DNA of 64,000 nt from Candidatus Latescibacterota bacterium. Lineage in GTDB: Bacteria; Latescibacterota; UBA2968; UBA8231. The stretch is taken from contig JAJEIO010000006.1 in assembly GCA_022827835.1 (NCBI GenBank), forward strand, positions 43,933 through 107,932, written 5' to 3'. A model generated the notes under the pieces. It saw only the letters and a program-made list of their open reading frames with translations. It was not told the DNA's origin and ran no database searches. Of this stretch, positions 45,239 to 53,957 are shown one piece after another. Position 1 is the stretch's first letter. Each line of letters opens with the position of its first letter. The position numbers were made by a program, and so were the translations under genes.

Positions 45239-45912
45239 CGCGCCAGCAAGTCGGCAATCAAAGGAGCGGCTTGGTGCAGCGAGGGTAGGATTCTATACGC
45301 TTGAGACTCGGCTTGGAGTGAAGGTTTCTTAAGGTCGGGCACCATGATCACAGTCATTCCTGCAGTGGAGGCCGATTGGACTCCGGCTTCTGAATCCTCT
45401 AGGGCAATGCAAGCAGTCGGGGGGAGGCCCAAGCGACGGGCCGCCTCCAAGTAGAGATCGGGGGCTGGTTTGCCACGAGCGACTTGGTCGCTAGTGACGA
45501 TGTGGACAAAGCGGTCCGCCAAACCGCTCGCCTCCAAGGTCTCCGCGGCCTGCTTGGCGCTAGAAGAAGTAGCCACTGCTCTGGGAACGGCCGCCGCCTC
45601 AAGCTGGTCGAGCAGGGGCAGCAGGCCGGGCTTGGTATCAATACCGTGTTCCTCCACTTGCCGGTACCATTGATCTGCACCCAACTTGGTAAAGCGCTGC
45701 AAGGGAAAAGCAGGGCCAAAGTACGCACCTACCTTTTTCAGGGCGTCTTTGGTGGGAGTGCCTATCAAGGTCAGATAGAACTCGTCGTCCAGCTCGTAGC
45801 CCAATGCCTCGGCAGCTCGTTGCCAAGCAGCTTGATACAAAGGCTCGGTGTCGAGCATGAGGCCGTCCATGTCAAAGACGACGGCGCGCAAAGGACTTGG
45901 AGAAGTGCTCAT
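45235..45912 (-). CDS. HAD-superfamily phosphatase (beta-phosphoglucomutase-like)
   Basis: The protein is 225 residues. Motif I VVFDMDGLMLDTEPLYQAAW (with the two Asp nucleophile/acid residues), motif II AVATSSSAKQAAETLEASGL, the Lys in ARGKPAPDLYLEAARRLGL, and motif III ACIALEDSEAGVQSASTAGM are all intact. It belongs to the phosphoglycolate-phosphatase/beta-phosphoglucomutase group. It converges on the AAC(3)-like gene, overlapping it by four bases at the stops. Confidence 0.88.
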   Translation of the reverse strand: MSTSPSPLRAVVFDMDGLMLDTEPLYQAAWQRAAEALGYELDDEFYLTLIGTPTKDALKKVGAYFGPAFPLQRFTKLGADQWYRQVEEHGIDTKPGLLPLLDQLEAAAVPRAVATSSSAKQAAETLEASGLADRFVHIVTSDQVARGKPAPDLYLEAARRLGLPPTACIALEDSEAGVQSASTAGMTVIMVPDLKKPSLQAESQAYRILPSLHQAAPLIADLLAR

Positions 45913-46068
45913 AGATCGTCAGGAGAGGAGTCGAAGGTCAGATACGCTCCCAAGATGAGGTCAAACGCGAGTAAGGTCTTGATTTCACAGTATAAACATA
46001 GTAGTAAATGCAGGTGACAACAGTATGTCGAGCGGACCGTGGTCTCACTTTTCAAAAGGAAAAGACCC

Positions 46069-46971
46069 ATGAGCAATCACATCGTCGTATCGAGCATTTC
46101 CTACGCCCCGATCAGCGGGGAGGACCAAGAGGTGATGGAGCAAACCCACAAGGACCTAAAGGACTTAGTGGGCCGGGTCGCCCGAGCCACTAAGGCCGAT
46201 CTGATCGTCCTGCCCGAGACCATCTGCCGAAACTGCGACGAGGAAGTGCCAGAGGGGCCGACGACTCAGTTGCTGGCCAGCTTAGCCCGGGAGTATAGCT
46301 GCTATATCACCGTGCCGGTGCATCAAAAAGAGCGCAAGAGCGGGGCGGTCTTCAACGTCCTCGGGCTGCTCGATCGGCAGGGGGAATTGGCCGGTATCTA
46401 CCGCAAGTACATCCCCGTGTACCCAGAGTTCGACCACGGCACTCGTCCCGGCCCAGGCGCGTCTCTGATCCAGACCGAATTCGGGCCGGTGGGTGGGGTG
46501 ATCTGCTTTGATCTAAACTTCGGGGAATTGCGTGCCCAGTACAAAAAGCTCAAGCCGAAACTGTTGCTCTTCAGCTCCATGTACCACGGCGGACTAGTGC
46601 AGAACTTCTGGGCTTTGGATGTGCAGGCCTTTTTCATCGGCTCGGTGTACAAGGGGACGCCCTGTACCATTATCGATCCGCAGGGAACCACCCTAGCCCA
46701 AAGCAACAACTACCAGAGTTGGGCCACGGCGCGCATCAATCTGGACTACGAGGTGGTGCATCTCGACAAGAACCAAGCCAGGTACGACGATATTCACCGG
46801 CAATACGGCGAGGCCGTGCGCATTGTCACAACCGGACAGGTGGGCACTTCGGTGATCTACAGCGAGACCGAGGAGCGCACTGCAGCCGATATTGTCGATG
46901 AATTTGAGCTAGTGCGGCTAGACGAGTACTTCGACTGGTCGAGGGAACTGCGGACAGAGCATCTGGCGTGA
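46069..46971 (+). CDS. Carbon-nitrogen hydrolase (nitrilase superfamily)
   Basis: The protein is 300 residues from ATG 46069 with AAAGGAAAAG upstream. The Glu-Lys-Cys triad is in ADLIVLPETICRNCDE (Glu), GIYRKYIPVYPEFDHG (Lys) and GPVGGVICFDLNFGELRA (Cys). It is the third nitrilase-family gene in the window and is not a close copy of the other two. It stands alone, ended by a strong hairpin terminator four bases after the stop. An amidase or carbamoylase role is possible. Confidence 0.85.
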   Translation: MSNHIVVSSISYAPISGEDQEVMEQTHKDLKDLVGRVARATKADLIVLPETICRNCDEEVPEGPTTQLLASLAREYSCYITVPVHQKERKSGAVFNVLGLLDRQGELAGIYRKYIPVYPEFDHGTRPGPGASLIQTEFGPVGGVICFDLNFGELRAQYKKLKPKLLLFSSMYHGGLVQNFWALDVQAFFIGSVYKGTPCTIIDPQGTTLAQSNNYQSWATARINLDYEVVHLDKNQARYDDIHRQYGEAVRIVTTGQVGTSVIYSETEERTAADIVDEFELVRLDEYFDWSRELRTEHLA

Positions 46972-46974
46972 TTT

Positions 46975-47014
46975 GCAAAAGGGCCGACTTCACTGCGGAA
47001 GCCGGCCCTTTTGC
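46975..47014. terminator. Strong bidirectional hairpin terminator
   Basis: Two 17-base arms, GCAAAAGGGCCGACTTC and GAAGCCGGCCCTTTTGC, pair with one mismatch around a 6-base loop. The A-run on one side and the T-run on the other let it stop transcription from both directions. It lies between the convergent nitrilase gene (stop at 46971) and the outer-membrane protein gene (stop at 47034). Confidence 0.85.
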
Positions 47015-47033
47015 AATACCAACGCGAAACTCC

Positions 47034-47570
47034 CTAAAAATCCACCTGTATCTTCGCCGTAAAGCGGTTGATGTGGATCATGTCGTCGGCAAAGATAAAG
47101 TCGCGCTGGAAGCGCAAGCCCGCCCGCAGGCGGTCGCTGAGAATCACCTCGGCCCCGACTCCCGGGACGATTCCGAAGTGAGTGTCACCGACCTCGGGCG
47201 AATACAGCTCGGCGTCGAGCGAAAAGTAGTAGTTGAACGGCCGAGTAATGTAGGCCGAGCGCACCCCGCCGGCATAGAGGTTGATGTTTTGCTCCAAGAT
47301 ATGGGCGAATCCCACCTGGAAGGCCAGCCATTCCTCGACCATGTAGCCCGCATTAAGCCCCGTAATGAGGTTGGTCTCAGTGTCCGAACCTTCGCTCTCC
47401 ATCATCGCCGCCCCCAAAAAGCCCTCGGTGTAGAAGCGGCCGTACTGGGCCTTGTAGTGGTAGCCGCCCTTGCCGTATTCGCTGCCTTCGGGGCCGTCAG
47501 TGCGCCCCGGCGTCGCAGCCTGCGCCCCAACGGCCAGTGCTAGCAGGGCGATCAGTGCAATGCGTCTCAT
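47034..47570 (-). CDS. Small outer-membrane beta-barrel protein
   Basis: This 178-residue protein has a signal peptide (RRIALIALLALAVGAQAA, cleaved near QAA-TPG). It consists of alternating amphipathic strands (FYTEGFLGAAMMESEGSD, LAFQVGFAHILEQNINLYAG, RLRAGLRFQRDFIFADD) and ends in Phe (RFTAKIQVDF), as outer-membrane barrels do. Its size suggests about eight strands. It is last in the four-gene envelope operon that starts with COG3014 and ends at the terminator 46975-47014. Confidence 0.75.
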   Translation of the reverse strand: MRRIALIALLALAVGAQAATPGRTDGPEGSEYGKGGYHYKAQYGRFYTEGFLGAAMMESEGSDTETNLITGLNAGYMVEEWLAFQVGFAHILEQNINLYAGGVRSAYITRPFNYYFSLDAELYSPEVGDTHFGIVPGVGAEVILSDRLRAGLRFQRDFIFADDMIHINRFTAKIQVDF

Positions 47571-47587
47571 GCTCCGTGCTCCTTTCC

Positions 47588-48184
47588 CTAGAAGCCGATG
47601 CTCCTCTTCTGGAAGTGCTTGGTGATTTCCTTCTGGTCGGTCCAGACGATCTCAGTGGTCGAGATGTCGGTCAGCTCGAAGGTCGCCTTGTAATAGATGA
47701 CCTTGTCTTTGCCCACCTGCTGTATGGTCGAGGTGATGACCCCGCCGAGCAAGAAGCGCGCGCCGCGCTGGTTACCCGGTCCCTGAGCCTCGTCTGGACG
47801 CACGTAACCCGACTCTTGATACTCGTACTCTTGGGCGATCTCTTGCCGCACGGCCTTGTCGAGGAACGTAAACTGCCCACTCTGGATGAGCGCGGTCTTG
47901 ACGTGGTCGTACAGCGCCTGCATGTCGATGTGCTCGGTGGTCTTGTTGCGCGGCATCTCCAAGATGACAACCGGCTTTTCAGCCATCGCCCGGGCATCTG
48001 ACCAGACCTCCATCGAGCTGATCATCTTCTTGGCGACTAGCTGCATGTCGTTCTGGTTCCACTTGTCGTCGAGCATGGAGATCGCTTCTGGGTCTCCGTA
48101 CTCGCCCTTGGTAAAGGCCCTCGGCCCGCCACAGGCCGTGAGCCCCACAGCCAAGGCGATTGCCGCAAAAACGTAGCGTCTCAT
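47588..48184 (-). CDS. lpoB: LpoB-family lipoprotein (penicillin-binding-protein activator)
   Basis: The protein is 198 residues. The lipoprotein signal ends in LTACGG (Cys at residue 18). The mature part fits PF13036: RKMISSMEVW-like helix (VAKKMISSMEVWSDARAM), KPVVILEMPRNKTTEHIDM, GQFTFLDKAVRQEIAQEYEY, GARFLLGGVITSTIQQVGKD and YKATFELTDISTTEIVWTDQ. In Enterobacteria LpoB spans the periplasm and activates the glycosyltransferase PBP1B. Partnership with COG3014, seen here, is a known conserved gene order. It lies 12 bases after the unknown 279-residue gene. Confidence 0.85.
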   Translation of the reverse strand: MRRYVFAAIALAVGLTACGGPRAFTKGEYGDPEAISMLDDKWNQNDMQLVAKKMISSMEVWSDARAMAEKPVVILEMPRNKTTEHIDMQALYDHVKTALIQSGQFTFLDKAVRQEIAQEYEYQESGYVRPDEAQGPGNQRGARFLLGGVITSTIQQVGKDKVIYYKATFELTDISTTEIVWTDQKEITKHFQKRSIGF

Positions 48185-48196
48185 CGTAAGCTCCTT

Positions 48197-49036
48197 TCAA
48201 TCCCATTCGCACTGGAAATGGGTGCGCACTAAGTGCCAGCGGTTGGCCAGCATCGCGTCCTGCCGGTAGAGCACCTGAAGGCTGCACTGGCGCTCCAGCG
48301 ACGCGGCTGGATACTCGAACACGAACTCCTGCACCCCGGCCCGGTCCGCCTCGGGAATATCGGCTGAAGTGTAGATATCTGGTTTGGTCGAGGTAAAAAC
48401 TAGGGCCTTCTTGCGGCCATAGGTCTTGAGCGGGACCTCGGAGGCAAAGGTCACGCGCCGCACCTTTTTGGGCAGCAGCAGATCGGTGTTGTCGATTAGC
48501 GCATCGCGCTGCCAGCGGCCAGCGAGGATCGCCTGCAAGTTGCCGATAAAGACCCGCTCCTTGTCGCCGTCGGGCACGATCAAGTAGAGATAGCCCTTGC
48601 GCGCCTGCGTCGATACTGTGGCCTTGCTGCCCAAGCCCTCGAAGTCGAGGGCGATCGTCAGCCCGAACGAACGGTTGGGCGGCAGCGCGTGGAGCGATAC
48701 CGCCTGGATCACCTGCTCGGCGACGCCGGCTTGCTTCAATTCCACTAGGGCATCCACTGAGGCGTCGCAGACGCAGCGCCGCTCCTCGAGCATCTTGACG
48801 ATCGCATCGGTGTTGAACTTGTTCGCGCTCAGCTTGCGCACGTCTTCGAGGCTCATCGGCAGTTGATCCGAGCGCTCGTAGTAGCGCTTGGGTAGCTGGC
48901 CGCCGTCCCAATCGACGATATTGATGATCGCCCCTTCCTCCAGCGGGTCCGTTACCTGATCGGCAGCCCGCGTGCTCTGCTGCGCCGCGGCCGGCAGCGC
49001 CAACGCCAGCGCGGCGATCCATAGTTTGACGTACAT
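48197..49036 (-). CDS. Periplasmic hypothetical protein in the LpoB-COG3014 operon
   Basis: This 279-residue protein has a signal peptide (MYVKLWIAALALALPAAAQ). The mature part has a helical segment, MSLEDVRKLSANKFNTDAIV followed by MLEERRCVCDASVDAL and LKQAGVAEQVIQAV, like the repeated short helical units seen in other envelope proteins. The rest is beta-rich (GYLYLIVPDGDKERVFIGNL, RRVTFASEVPLKTYGRKKAL). I do not recognise a named family. Its place between COG3014 and LpoB, with 12-13 base gaps, suggests a part in the same envelope-assembly complex. Confidence 0.65.
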   Translation of the reverse strand: MYVKLWIAALALALPAAAQQSTRAADQVTDPLEEGAIINIVDWDGGQLPKRYYERSDQLPMSLEDVRKLSANKFNTDAIVKMLEERRCVCDASVDALVELKQAGVAEQVIQAVSLHALPPNRSFGLTIALDFEGLGSKATVSTQARKGYLYLIVPDGDKERVFIGNLQAILAGRWQRDALIDNTDLLLPKKVRRVTFASEVPLKTYGRKKALVFTSTKPDIYTSADIPEADRAGVQEFVFEYPAASLERQCSLQVLYRQDAMLANRWHLVRTHFQCEWD

Positions 49037-49049
49037 GATTGTTTGCTCC

Positions 49050-50489
49050 TCAGCGAAAAGTGCGAAAGTTTAGGAAAACCTTTTCTCCATCCGCCACCGC
49101 CACCTCGGGCAGCGTCTCTACAGATAGGACCCGTCCTCGGTCGTCGAGCAACTCTAGGGTCGGCGCGGCCGTGCCTGGGGTCACTGCTAGCCGGGCGATG
49201 CGGATGGCGTGTGGTAGCGCCAGCCAGCCGCGCGTGTCAGCGGCCTCGGTCGCCACGCCGAAGAGGTTGACCAAGCCTCCCAGCGCTTTGCCCAAACCCT
49301 CCTTAGCCCAGTCATTCTCGTCGTCGTCGTCATCGTCCTCAAAGGCTTTTTCAATGCTCTTGGACGCTAGGTACTTGGCCAAGTTGCGGGCGACGGCGCG
49401 CAGCAGGATGGTATCGAATTTCTGCGCAAAGGTCCGCTGGGCAATCGCGTCCAAGTCCTCGGCTGTGGTCGCCAGCGCACTCTGGTCGCCAGCGCGCAAC
49501 CGCACCCCGGCCACCTGCGAGGGCACCTCCCGGTATTCGGGCAGCGCCACCCGAAGCCAGTAATCCACGTGCCGACGCTTGTACACGTGCGGATGGTGAT
49601 AGCGATGAACGGCCCGCTCCGACACCGTCCACACCTCCCACTTCCCTTCGTCCTTCAGAATCGGCACGCTGAACTCGACTTGGTGCTTGCGGGGCACAAA
49701 GCCGCTCTCGACGAAAACCACCAACTCGCCACCGGAAGTCGGCTGAATCTCCGCTAACTCAAGCTGGTAGCGCTCGGTGTATTCCGCAACCTCGTCTTCG
49801 TAGCCCAGCCGCTTGGCCAACCGCGCTAGGTCAATTATCAGCATCCGCGGCGCTTGCAGATCAAAGGCCGCTTCGTACGCGCGATAGCCCTTTAGGGCAT
49901 CTTTGTAGGAAATGTACGCATCGTTCCACTCGCCCTCAGCCTCAAAAAAGAGACCGGTCATGTACTGCAGAAAGGCGTCGTTTTTATAGCTAAGCTCGTA
50001 TTCGGCTTGTTGCGCGTAGTTTTCGAGCTTCAGATTGGCCTTGCGGCACTCGACTAACGCCGCCTGCCGGTCGCCTAGCCGGGCGTAGTTCATGGCGCGG
50101 TAGTAGTGGATCAGGGCTAGCTCGAACTCCTCGCCTCGGTAGGCGACAATCGAGTCATTGGACAGCAAGGCCGCGATTTCGCGCGAGACCGAGCGGGTGT
50201 AGAGCTGGTCGCTCAGCCGCTCAGCCCGTTCAAACTCCACGTTGGACGCTTCGTATTGGCCTTGATAGTGCAAAATCAGCCCCTTTTCCAGGTGGTAGAG
50301 CAGCTTATTGGTCTTGCCAGAGGGCTTTTCCAGCTTGCCGAGGGCTTCTTCGTAATTGCCCTTTTCTAGCTGGTTGAGCGAACGGGACACATAGCCCGAA
50401 TAAGCGGCCCCGCAACCGCTCAACAAGAGCAGCAGGACGACGCTGAGACCGATGACCGATCTGCTGCTTCCCTGCATAAGTGATTCCAT
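49050..50489 (-). CDS. COG3014-family lipoprotein with TPR-like helices
   Basis: The protein is about 479 residues from the ATG at 50489. The signal ends in LLLLLSGCG with the lipid-anchor Cys at about residue 26. The middle is TPR-like: LEKGNYEEALGKLEKPSGKT, LYHLEKGLILHYQGQYEASN, LALIHYYRAMNYARLGDRQA and YMTGLFFEAEGEWNDAYISY. The C-terminal half is beta-rich with an acidic DDDDDEND patch. This matches the COG3014 proteins encoded next to LpoB in many Gram-negatives. Alternative starts are 50513 and 50477; GAGG six bases before 50489 supports that one. Confidence 0.82.
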   Translation of the reverse strand: MESLMQGSSRSVIGLSVVLLLLLSGCGAAYSGYVSRSLNQLEKGNYEEALGKLEKPSGKTNKLLYHLEKGLILHYQGQYEASNVEFERAERLSDQLYTRSVSREIAALLSNDSIVAYRGEEFELALIHYYRAMNYARLGDRQAALVECRKANLKLENYAQQAEYELSYKNDAFLQYMTGLFFEAEGEWNDAYISYKDALKGYRAYEAAFDLQAPRMLIIDLARLAKRLGYEDEVAEYTERYQLELAEIQPTSGGELVVFVESGFVPRKHQVEFSVPILKDEGKWEVWTVSERAVHRYHHPHVYKRRHVDYWLRVALPEYREVPSQVAGVRLRAGDQSALATTAEDLDAIAQRTFAQKFDTILLRAVARNLAKYLASKSIEKAFEDDDDDDENDWAKEGLGKALGGLVNLFGVATEAADTRGWLALPHAIRIARLAVTPGTAAPTLELLDDRGRVLSVETLPEVAVADGEKVFLNFRTFR

Positions 50490-50550
50490 CCATCGTCCTC
50501 GCGCCGGCGACATGGATCAAGACTCCACGTTGGGGCCACCCGCTTGACCG

Positions 50551-50587
50551 TGTGCTATATAACACCTAAGCACGGGAAAAGTGTCCC
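50551..50587 (-). repeat. Repeat shared by two upstream regions, copy A
   Basis: This matches the copy at 53880-53917 (TAACACCTxAGCACGG core with flanking TGTG and AAAAxxTGTCCC), in the same orientation. On the minus strand it reads with a GTGTTATATAGCAC near-palindrome that could hold a -10-like TATATA. It is 60 bases upstream of the COG3014 gene. Confidence 0.5.
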
Positions 50588-50599
50588 TTTTTAGACACT
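50580..50599 (-). terminator. Candidate terminator after the LRR gene
   Basis: AGTGTC and GACACT pair around an 8-base loop. On the minus strand the stem is followed by TTTTCCC. It is 46 bases after the stop of the LRR protein gene (50645). The stem is short, and it partly overlaps the repeat at 50551-50587, so this is a weak call. Confidence 0.35.
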
Positions 50600-50644
50600 G
50601 TTTCGTTAAAACGAATATCGGTAGAATTGCGATTTTACGGGTAT

Positions 50645-53600
50645 TCAGTCGCCGATGATGCGGATGACATACCCCTGCTCATCAACCACGTAAATCGGCT
50701 CCCGCTCTTGGCCGACACCGCACAATAACTCCGACTCCGCATGAGTGGCGGCAACCTTCGCACTGACCTGTGCGGCACTGGGCAGGGTATATGGATCGGC
50801 TTGGGTAACATCGACGACGTAGCCGAGATCGGCGAGGGCCTGAATCGTGATCGCACTCAGTGGACCACCTCCCCCCATGAGTTCGCCCGGAAACCTCCAA
50901 TGCCACCCATCCGGCTCGACCGGCACCTTCGCACCCGTGTAGTTCCGTCCGCCCGCGTCGTCAAACGCGGCAATTGCCAACGGGCCGTTGAAGTGGGGAT
51001 CGTCCGAGGAATCCTGAAGGAAGCCGGACTCGAACCACGTCGTCCCAATCCCCAGCACGTGCCCCATCTCGTGGAGGGATACAGATAGGAAAGATCTCGG
51101 TTCTATCGGCCCCAAGATGTATGGCAAGTCGAACTCTATACATCCGAGGACGGGCAGATGGGTCTCGCGCCACACGTGTAGAGCAGCCTGCGCGGCGGGT
51201 TTGAATCGTTCTTCTACGCCCCCTATATAGGCCCGCGCCTCTGGTAGTTCTCTGACGGTCACATAGATCCGCAGGTCGTCAATCCGCTCCCCAGAGGAGA
51301 TCGTAAATGACGGATCTCCGCACTTCCCCGACCAGCCTCGGGAAAATGTATAGTCCGGCAGGTCCTCCCTAATAATCGACATCCAGCGCCGGGCGGCGTA
51401 TCGGATTATCAGCTTATGGGGTTCAGTTAAGTGGTCGTCGAGGAAAACGAGTTCGATGTCAAAGTCGCTCTCGCGGAGCGGCGGGTCAAAATGCACCGTA
51501 ACGCCGCTGCGCTCAAGGGCAGCAATATGATCGTTAATGGAGGAGGCGTTCAGGGTGTTGCCCCGAAGATCCAGCTCTCCCAGCCTCAGCTTAGTCAAGC
51601 CCACAAGCGGAGACACATCCGCGATAGCGTTGAACGAGAGATCCAACTCTCTCAGGTTGGTTAAGCCCACAAGCGGAGACACATCCGCGATCCTGTTGAT
51701 CGAAAGATTCAGCGCTAGCAGGTTGGTCAAGCCCGAGAGCGCTGAGAGGTCCGAAATGGTGTTGCTGCCAAGACCCAGCCCTGTCAGGTTGGTCAAGCCC
51801 GATAACGGAGACACATCCGCGATAGCGTTGTCCTTAAGCTCTAGCCCTGTCAGGTTGGTTAAGCCCGATAACGGAGACACATCCGCGATACCGTTGTGCC
51901 CAAGATACAGCGTTGTCAGGTGGGTTAAACCCAAGAGCGGAGACACGTCCGCGATGGCGTTGACCTCAAGATTCAGCCATGTCAGGTTGGTGGCAAACTC
52001 CAGACCAGTCAAATCGCTAATGCCCGCTTTGTACGCGTCCAGTCGGGTCAAAGCTTCCATTTCCGCTGCGGAGACCAGCTCACCCCTCTTCTTGCCCAAG
52101 GCCGCCGCAATCGTCGCCCGCAGGTTGACATCGGAAATGAGAGTGTCATCAAGATGCAGCTCTCTCAGGTTGGTCAAGCCCGATAACGGAGACACATCCG
52201 CGATAGCGTTGCCCCGAAGATCCAGCTCTATCAGATTGGTCAAGCCCGATAACGGAGACACATCCGTGATACCGTTGCCCCGAAGATCCAGCTCTGTCAG
52301 GTTGGTCAAGCCCGATAACGGAGACACATCCGTGATACTGTTGATCGAAAGATTCAGCGATGTCAGATTGGTAGCAAACTCCAGACCGGTCAAATCGCTA
52401 ATGCCCACCCCAGACGCATTCAGTTCAGTCAGAGCCTTCATGTTCACTATCATTCCCCCCATGGAGACCGTATTGCCCAAGGCCGCCGCAATCGCCCGCC
52501 GGAGGTTGGCATCGGGGATGAGGGTGTCATCAAGACCCAGCCCTGTCAAGTTGGTCAAGCCCGAGAGCGGCGAGAAGTCCGTGATACCGTTGTCCGAAAG
52601 CAACAGCCCTGTCAGATTGATCAAGCCCGATAACGGAGACACATCCGCGATAGCGTTGTTACCGAGAGCCAGCGCTATCAGATTGGTCAGGCCTGAAAGC
52701 GGAGACACATCCGCGATCCTGTTGTCCAAAAGATCCAGCCATGTCAGGTTAGTCAGGCCCGATAACGGAGACACGTCCATAATCGTGTTGCTCGAAAGCA
52801 ACAGCGTTCCTAGGTTGGTCAGGCCTGAAAGCGGGGACACATCCGCGATCCTGTTGTCCTTAAGCTCTAGCCCTGTCAGGTTGGTCAAGCTCACAAGCGG
52901 AGACACATCCGCGATAGCGTTGTGCCCAAGACCCAGCCATGTCAGGTTGATGGCAAACTCCAGCCCGGTCAAATCGCTGATGTCCGCATTCCGCACCCCC
53001 AAGGTGGTCAAAGTCGCCATTTCAGCGCGGGTGATCGGCGCACCGCTTTCCTTGCCCAAGGCCGCTGCAATCGCCGCCCGCAGGTTGGCATCGGGAATGT
53101 CCACCTCCGCGTCAGAGTCGGCGGCTTTGCTCGCCGGCTGGAAAGCCGCCGATACGACCAATTCCACCGGGGCCATGCCTGCTCGGACGCGAAAGGCCGG
53201 ATCCATATAGGGAGCCAACCCGCTGCCCGAGACGCTCAACCCATACACTTCGCTTCCCTCTCCAGCAGGCCCATCGCCATTAGACTCATCAGACAAACCA
53301 GAAGCCACCCCCGCCGCCGGGACGCCGGCTTGCCCGTCAATCAGCACCATCCGGCCGCTCTGGTGCTCCACACCCACCGTCATCCGGTAGATATACACCC
53401 CCGCCCCCACGGCGCGGCCAATCGCATCCGTCGCGTTCCACGTCGCCGTATGAAAGCCAGCCGGCCGCTCCCCATCCACCAGCGTCTTAATGCGCTGGCC
53501 CAAGAGGTTAAACACCTCTAGCCGCACCGAGGACGAAGCGGCCAGTTGATAGGGAATGATCGTCGAGGGATTGAATGGATTGGGGTAGTTCTGCCCCAAG

Positions 53601-53842
53601 GTGAAACCTTCAGGCAGACCGCCTCCCGTTAAGGCTGCTAACGGCAGTGCGAAATACCCCGTGCCATCGGTTGTGGCGCGAACCACCGCCCCGCGCTGCA
53701 GGTCGGCCATATCAAAGAGCTTCACCTGCGCGTCGGCGACCGGTTCCCCAGACTCCAGCCGCACCCGCCCCTCAAGCAGCGGCTCCGCCGACGCGGAGAC
53801 GCTTACAACCAACCCGATGAAACACCCGGTCAATGCTTTCAT
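50645..53842 (-). CDS. Secreted FlgD-like / internalin-type LRR / leishmanolysin-like metalloprotease fusion
   Basis: The protein is 1065 residues. A signal peptide (MKALTGCFIGLVVSVSASAE) is followed by a carboxypeptidase-regulatory-like strand pair, then a FlgD/T9SS-sorting-like module (LGQNYPNPFNPSTIIPYQLA with GVYIYRMTVG). Residues about 245-785 are about 20 leucine-rich repeats of 22 residues (LTNLTGLELKDNRIADVSPL pattern) in three blocks, each opened by a PDANLRAAIAAALG cap. The last 240 residues contain LSVSLHEMGHVLGIGTTWFE (HExxH) and GWHWRFPGELMGGG, the leishmanolysin-like third ligand and ELM. It is probably a surface or secreted protease with an LRR binding arm. Confidence 0.8.
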   Translation of the reverse strand: MKALTGCFIGLVVSVSASAEPLLEGRVRLESGEPVADAQVKLFDMADLQRGAVVRATTDGTGYFALPLAALTGGGLPEGFTLGQNYPNPFNPSTIIPYQLAASSSVRLEVFNLLGQRIKTLVDGERPAGFHTATWNATDAIGRAVGAGVYIYRMTVGVEHQSGRMVLIDGQAGVPAAGVASGLSDESNGDGPAGEGSEVYGLSVSGSGLAPYMDPAFRVRAGMAPVELVVSAAFQPASKAADSDAEVDIPDANLRAAIAAALGKESGAPITRAEMATLTTLGVRNADISDLTGLEFAINLTWLGLGHNAIADVSPLVSLTNLTGLELKDNRIADVSPLSGLTNLGTLLLSSNTIMDVSPLSGLTNLTWLDLLDNRIADVSPLSGLTNLIALALGNNAIADVSPLSGLINLTGLLLSDNGITDFSPLSGLTNLTGLGLDDTLIPDANLRRAIAAALGNTVSMGGMIVNMKALTELNASGVGISDLTGLEFATNLTSLNLSINSITDVSPLSGLTNLTELDLRGNGITDVSPLSGLTNLIELDLRGNAIADVSPLSGLTNLRELHLDDTLISDVNLRATIAAALGKKRGELVSAAEMEALTRLDAYKAGISDLTGLEFATNLTWLNLEVNAIADVSPLLGLTHLTTLYLGHNGIADVSPLSGLTNLTGLELKDNAIADVSPLSGLTNLTGLGLGSNTISDLSALSGLTNLLALNLSINRIADVSPLVGLTNLRELDLSFNAIADVSPLVGLTKLRLGELDLRGNTLNASSINDHIAALERSGVTVHFDPPLRESDFDIELVFLDDHLTEPHKLIIRYAARRWMSIIREDLPDYTFSRGWSGKCGDPSFTISSGERIDDLRIYVTVRELPEARAYIGGVEERFKPAAQAALHVWRETHLPVLGCIEFDLPYILGPIEPRSFLSVSLHEMGHVLGIGTTWFESGFLQDSSDDPHFNGPLAIAAFDDAGGRNYTGAKVPVEPDGWHWRFPGELMGGGGPLSAITIQALADLGYVVDVTQADPYTLPSAAQVSAKVAATHAESELLCGVGQEREPIYVVDEQGYVIRIIGD
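51490..53110 (-). repeat. 66-base tandem repeats encoding the LRR array
   Basis: The LRR coding part is a near-regular series of 66-base units, many almost identical at the base level (GGTCAAGCCCGATAACGGAG recurs). Three longer units with the PDANLR cap break it into blocks. Such similarity implies recent expansion or gene conversion and makes the array prone to assembly collapse. Confidence 0.8.
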
Positions 53843-53879
53843 CTAGTCAACTCCTTGGGACTATGCACCCAAGCAAAGG

Positions 53880-53917
53880 TGTGATATGTATAACACCTGA
53901 GCACGGAAAAAATGTCC
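53880..53917 (-). repeat. Repeat shared by two upstream regions, copy B
   Basis: This is the second copy of the element at 50551-50587. On the minus strand it contains GTGTTATACATATCAC, with a TATACAT -10-like box, 38 bases upstream of the LRR gene start. Both copies precede genes for exported proteins. Confidence 0.5.
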
Positions 53918-53957
53918 CCGCTTATTCGACGCGTTCGACCCGGACCGGCGCTCCGAG

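Noticed and set aside
51537..53210. Long plus-strand frame of 557 codons with repeated RLVKPDNGDTSAI units
   Set aside because: It is the antisense of the LRR repeats; the repetition comes from the real minus-strand gene and it has no start context or known fold.
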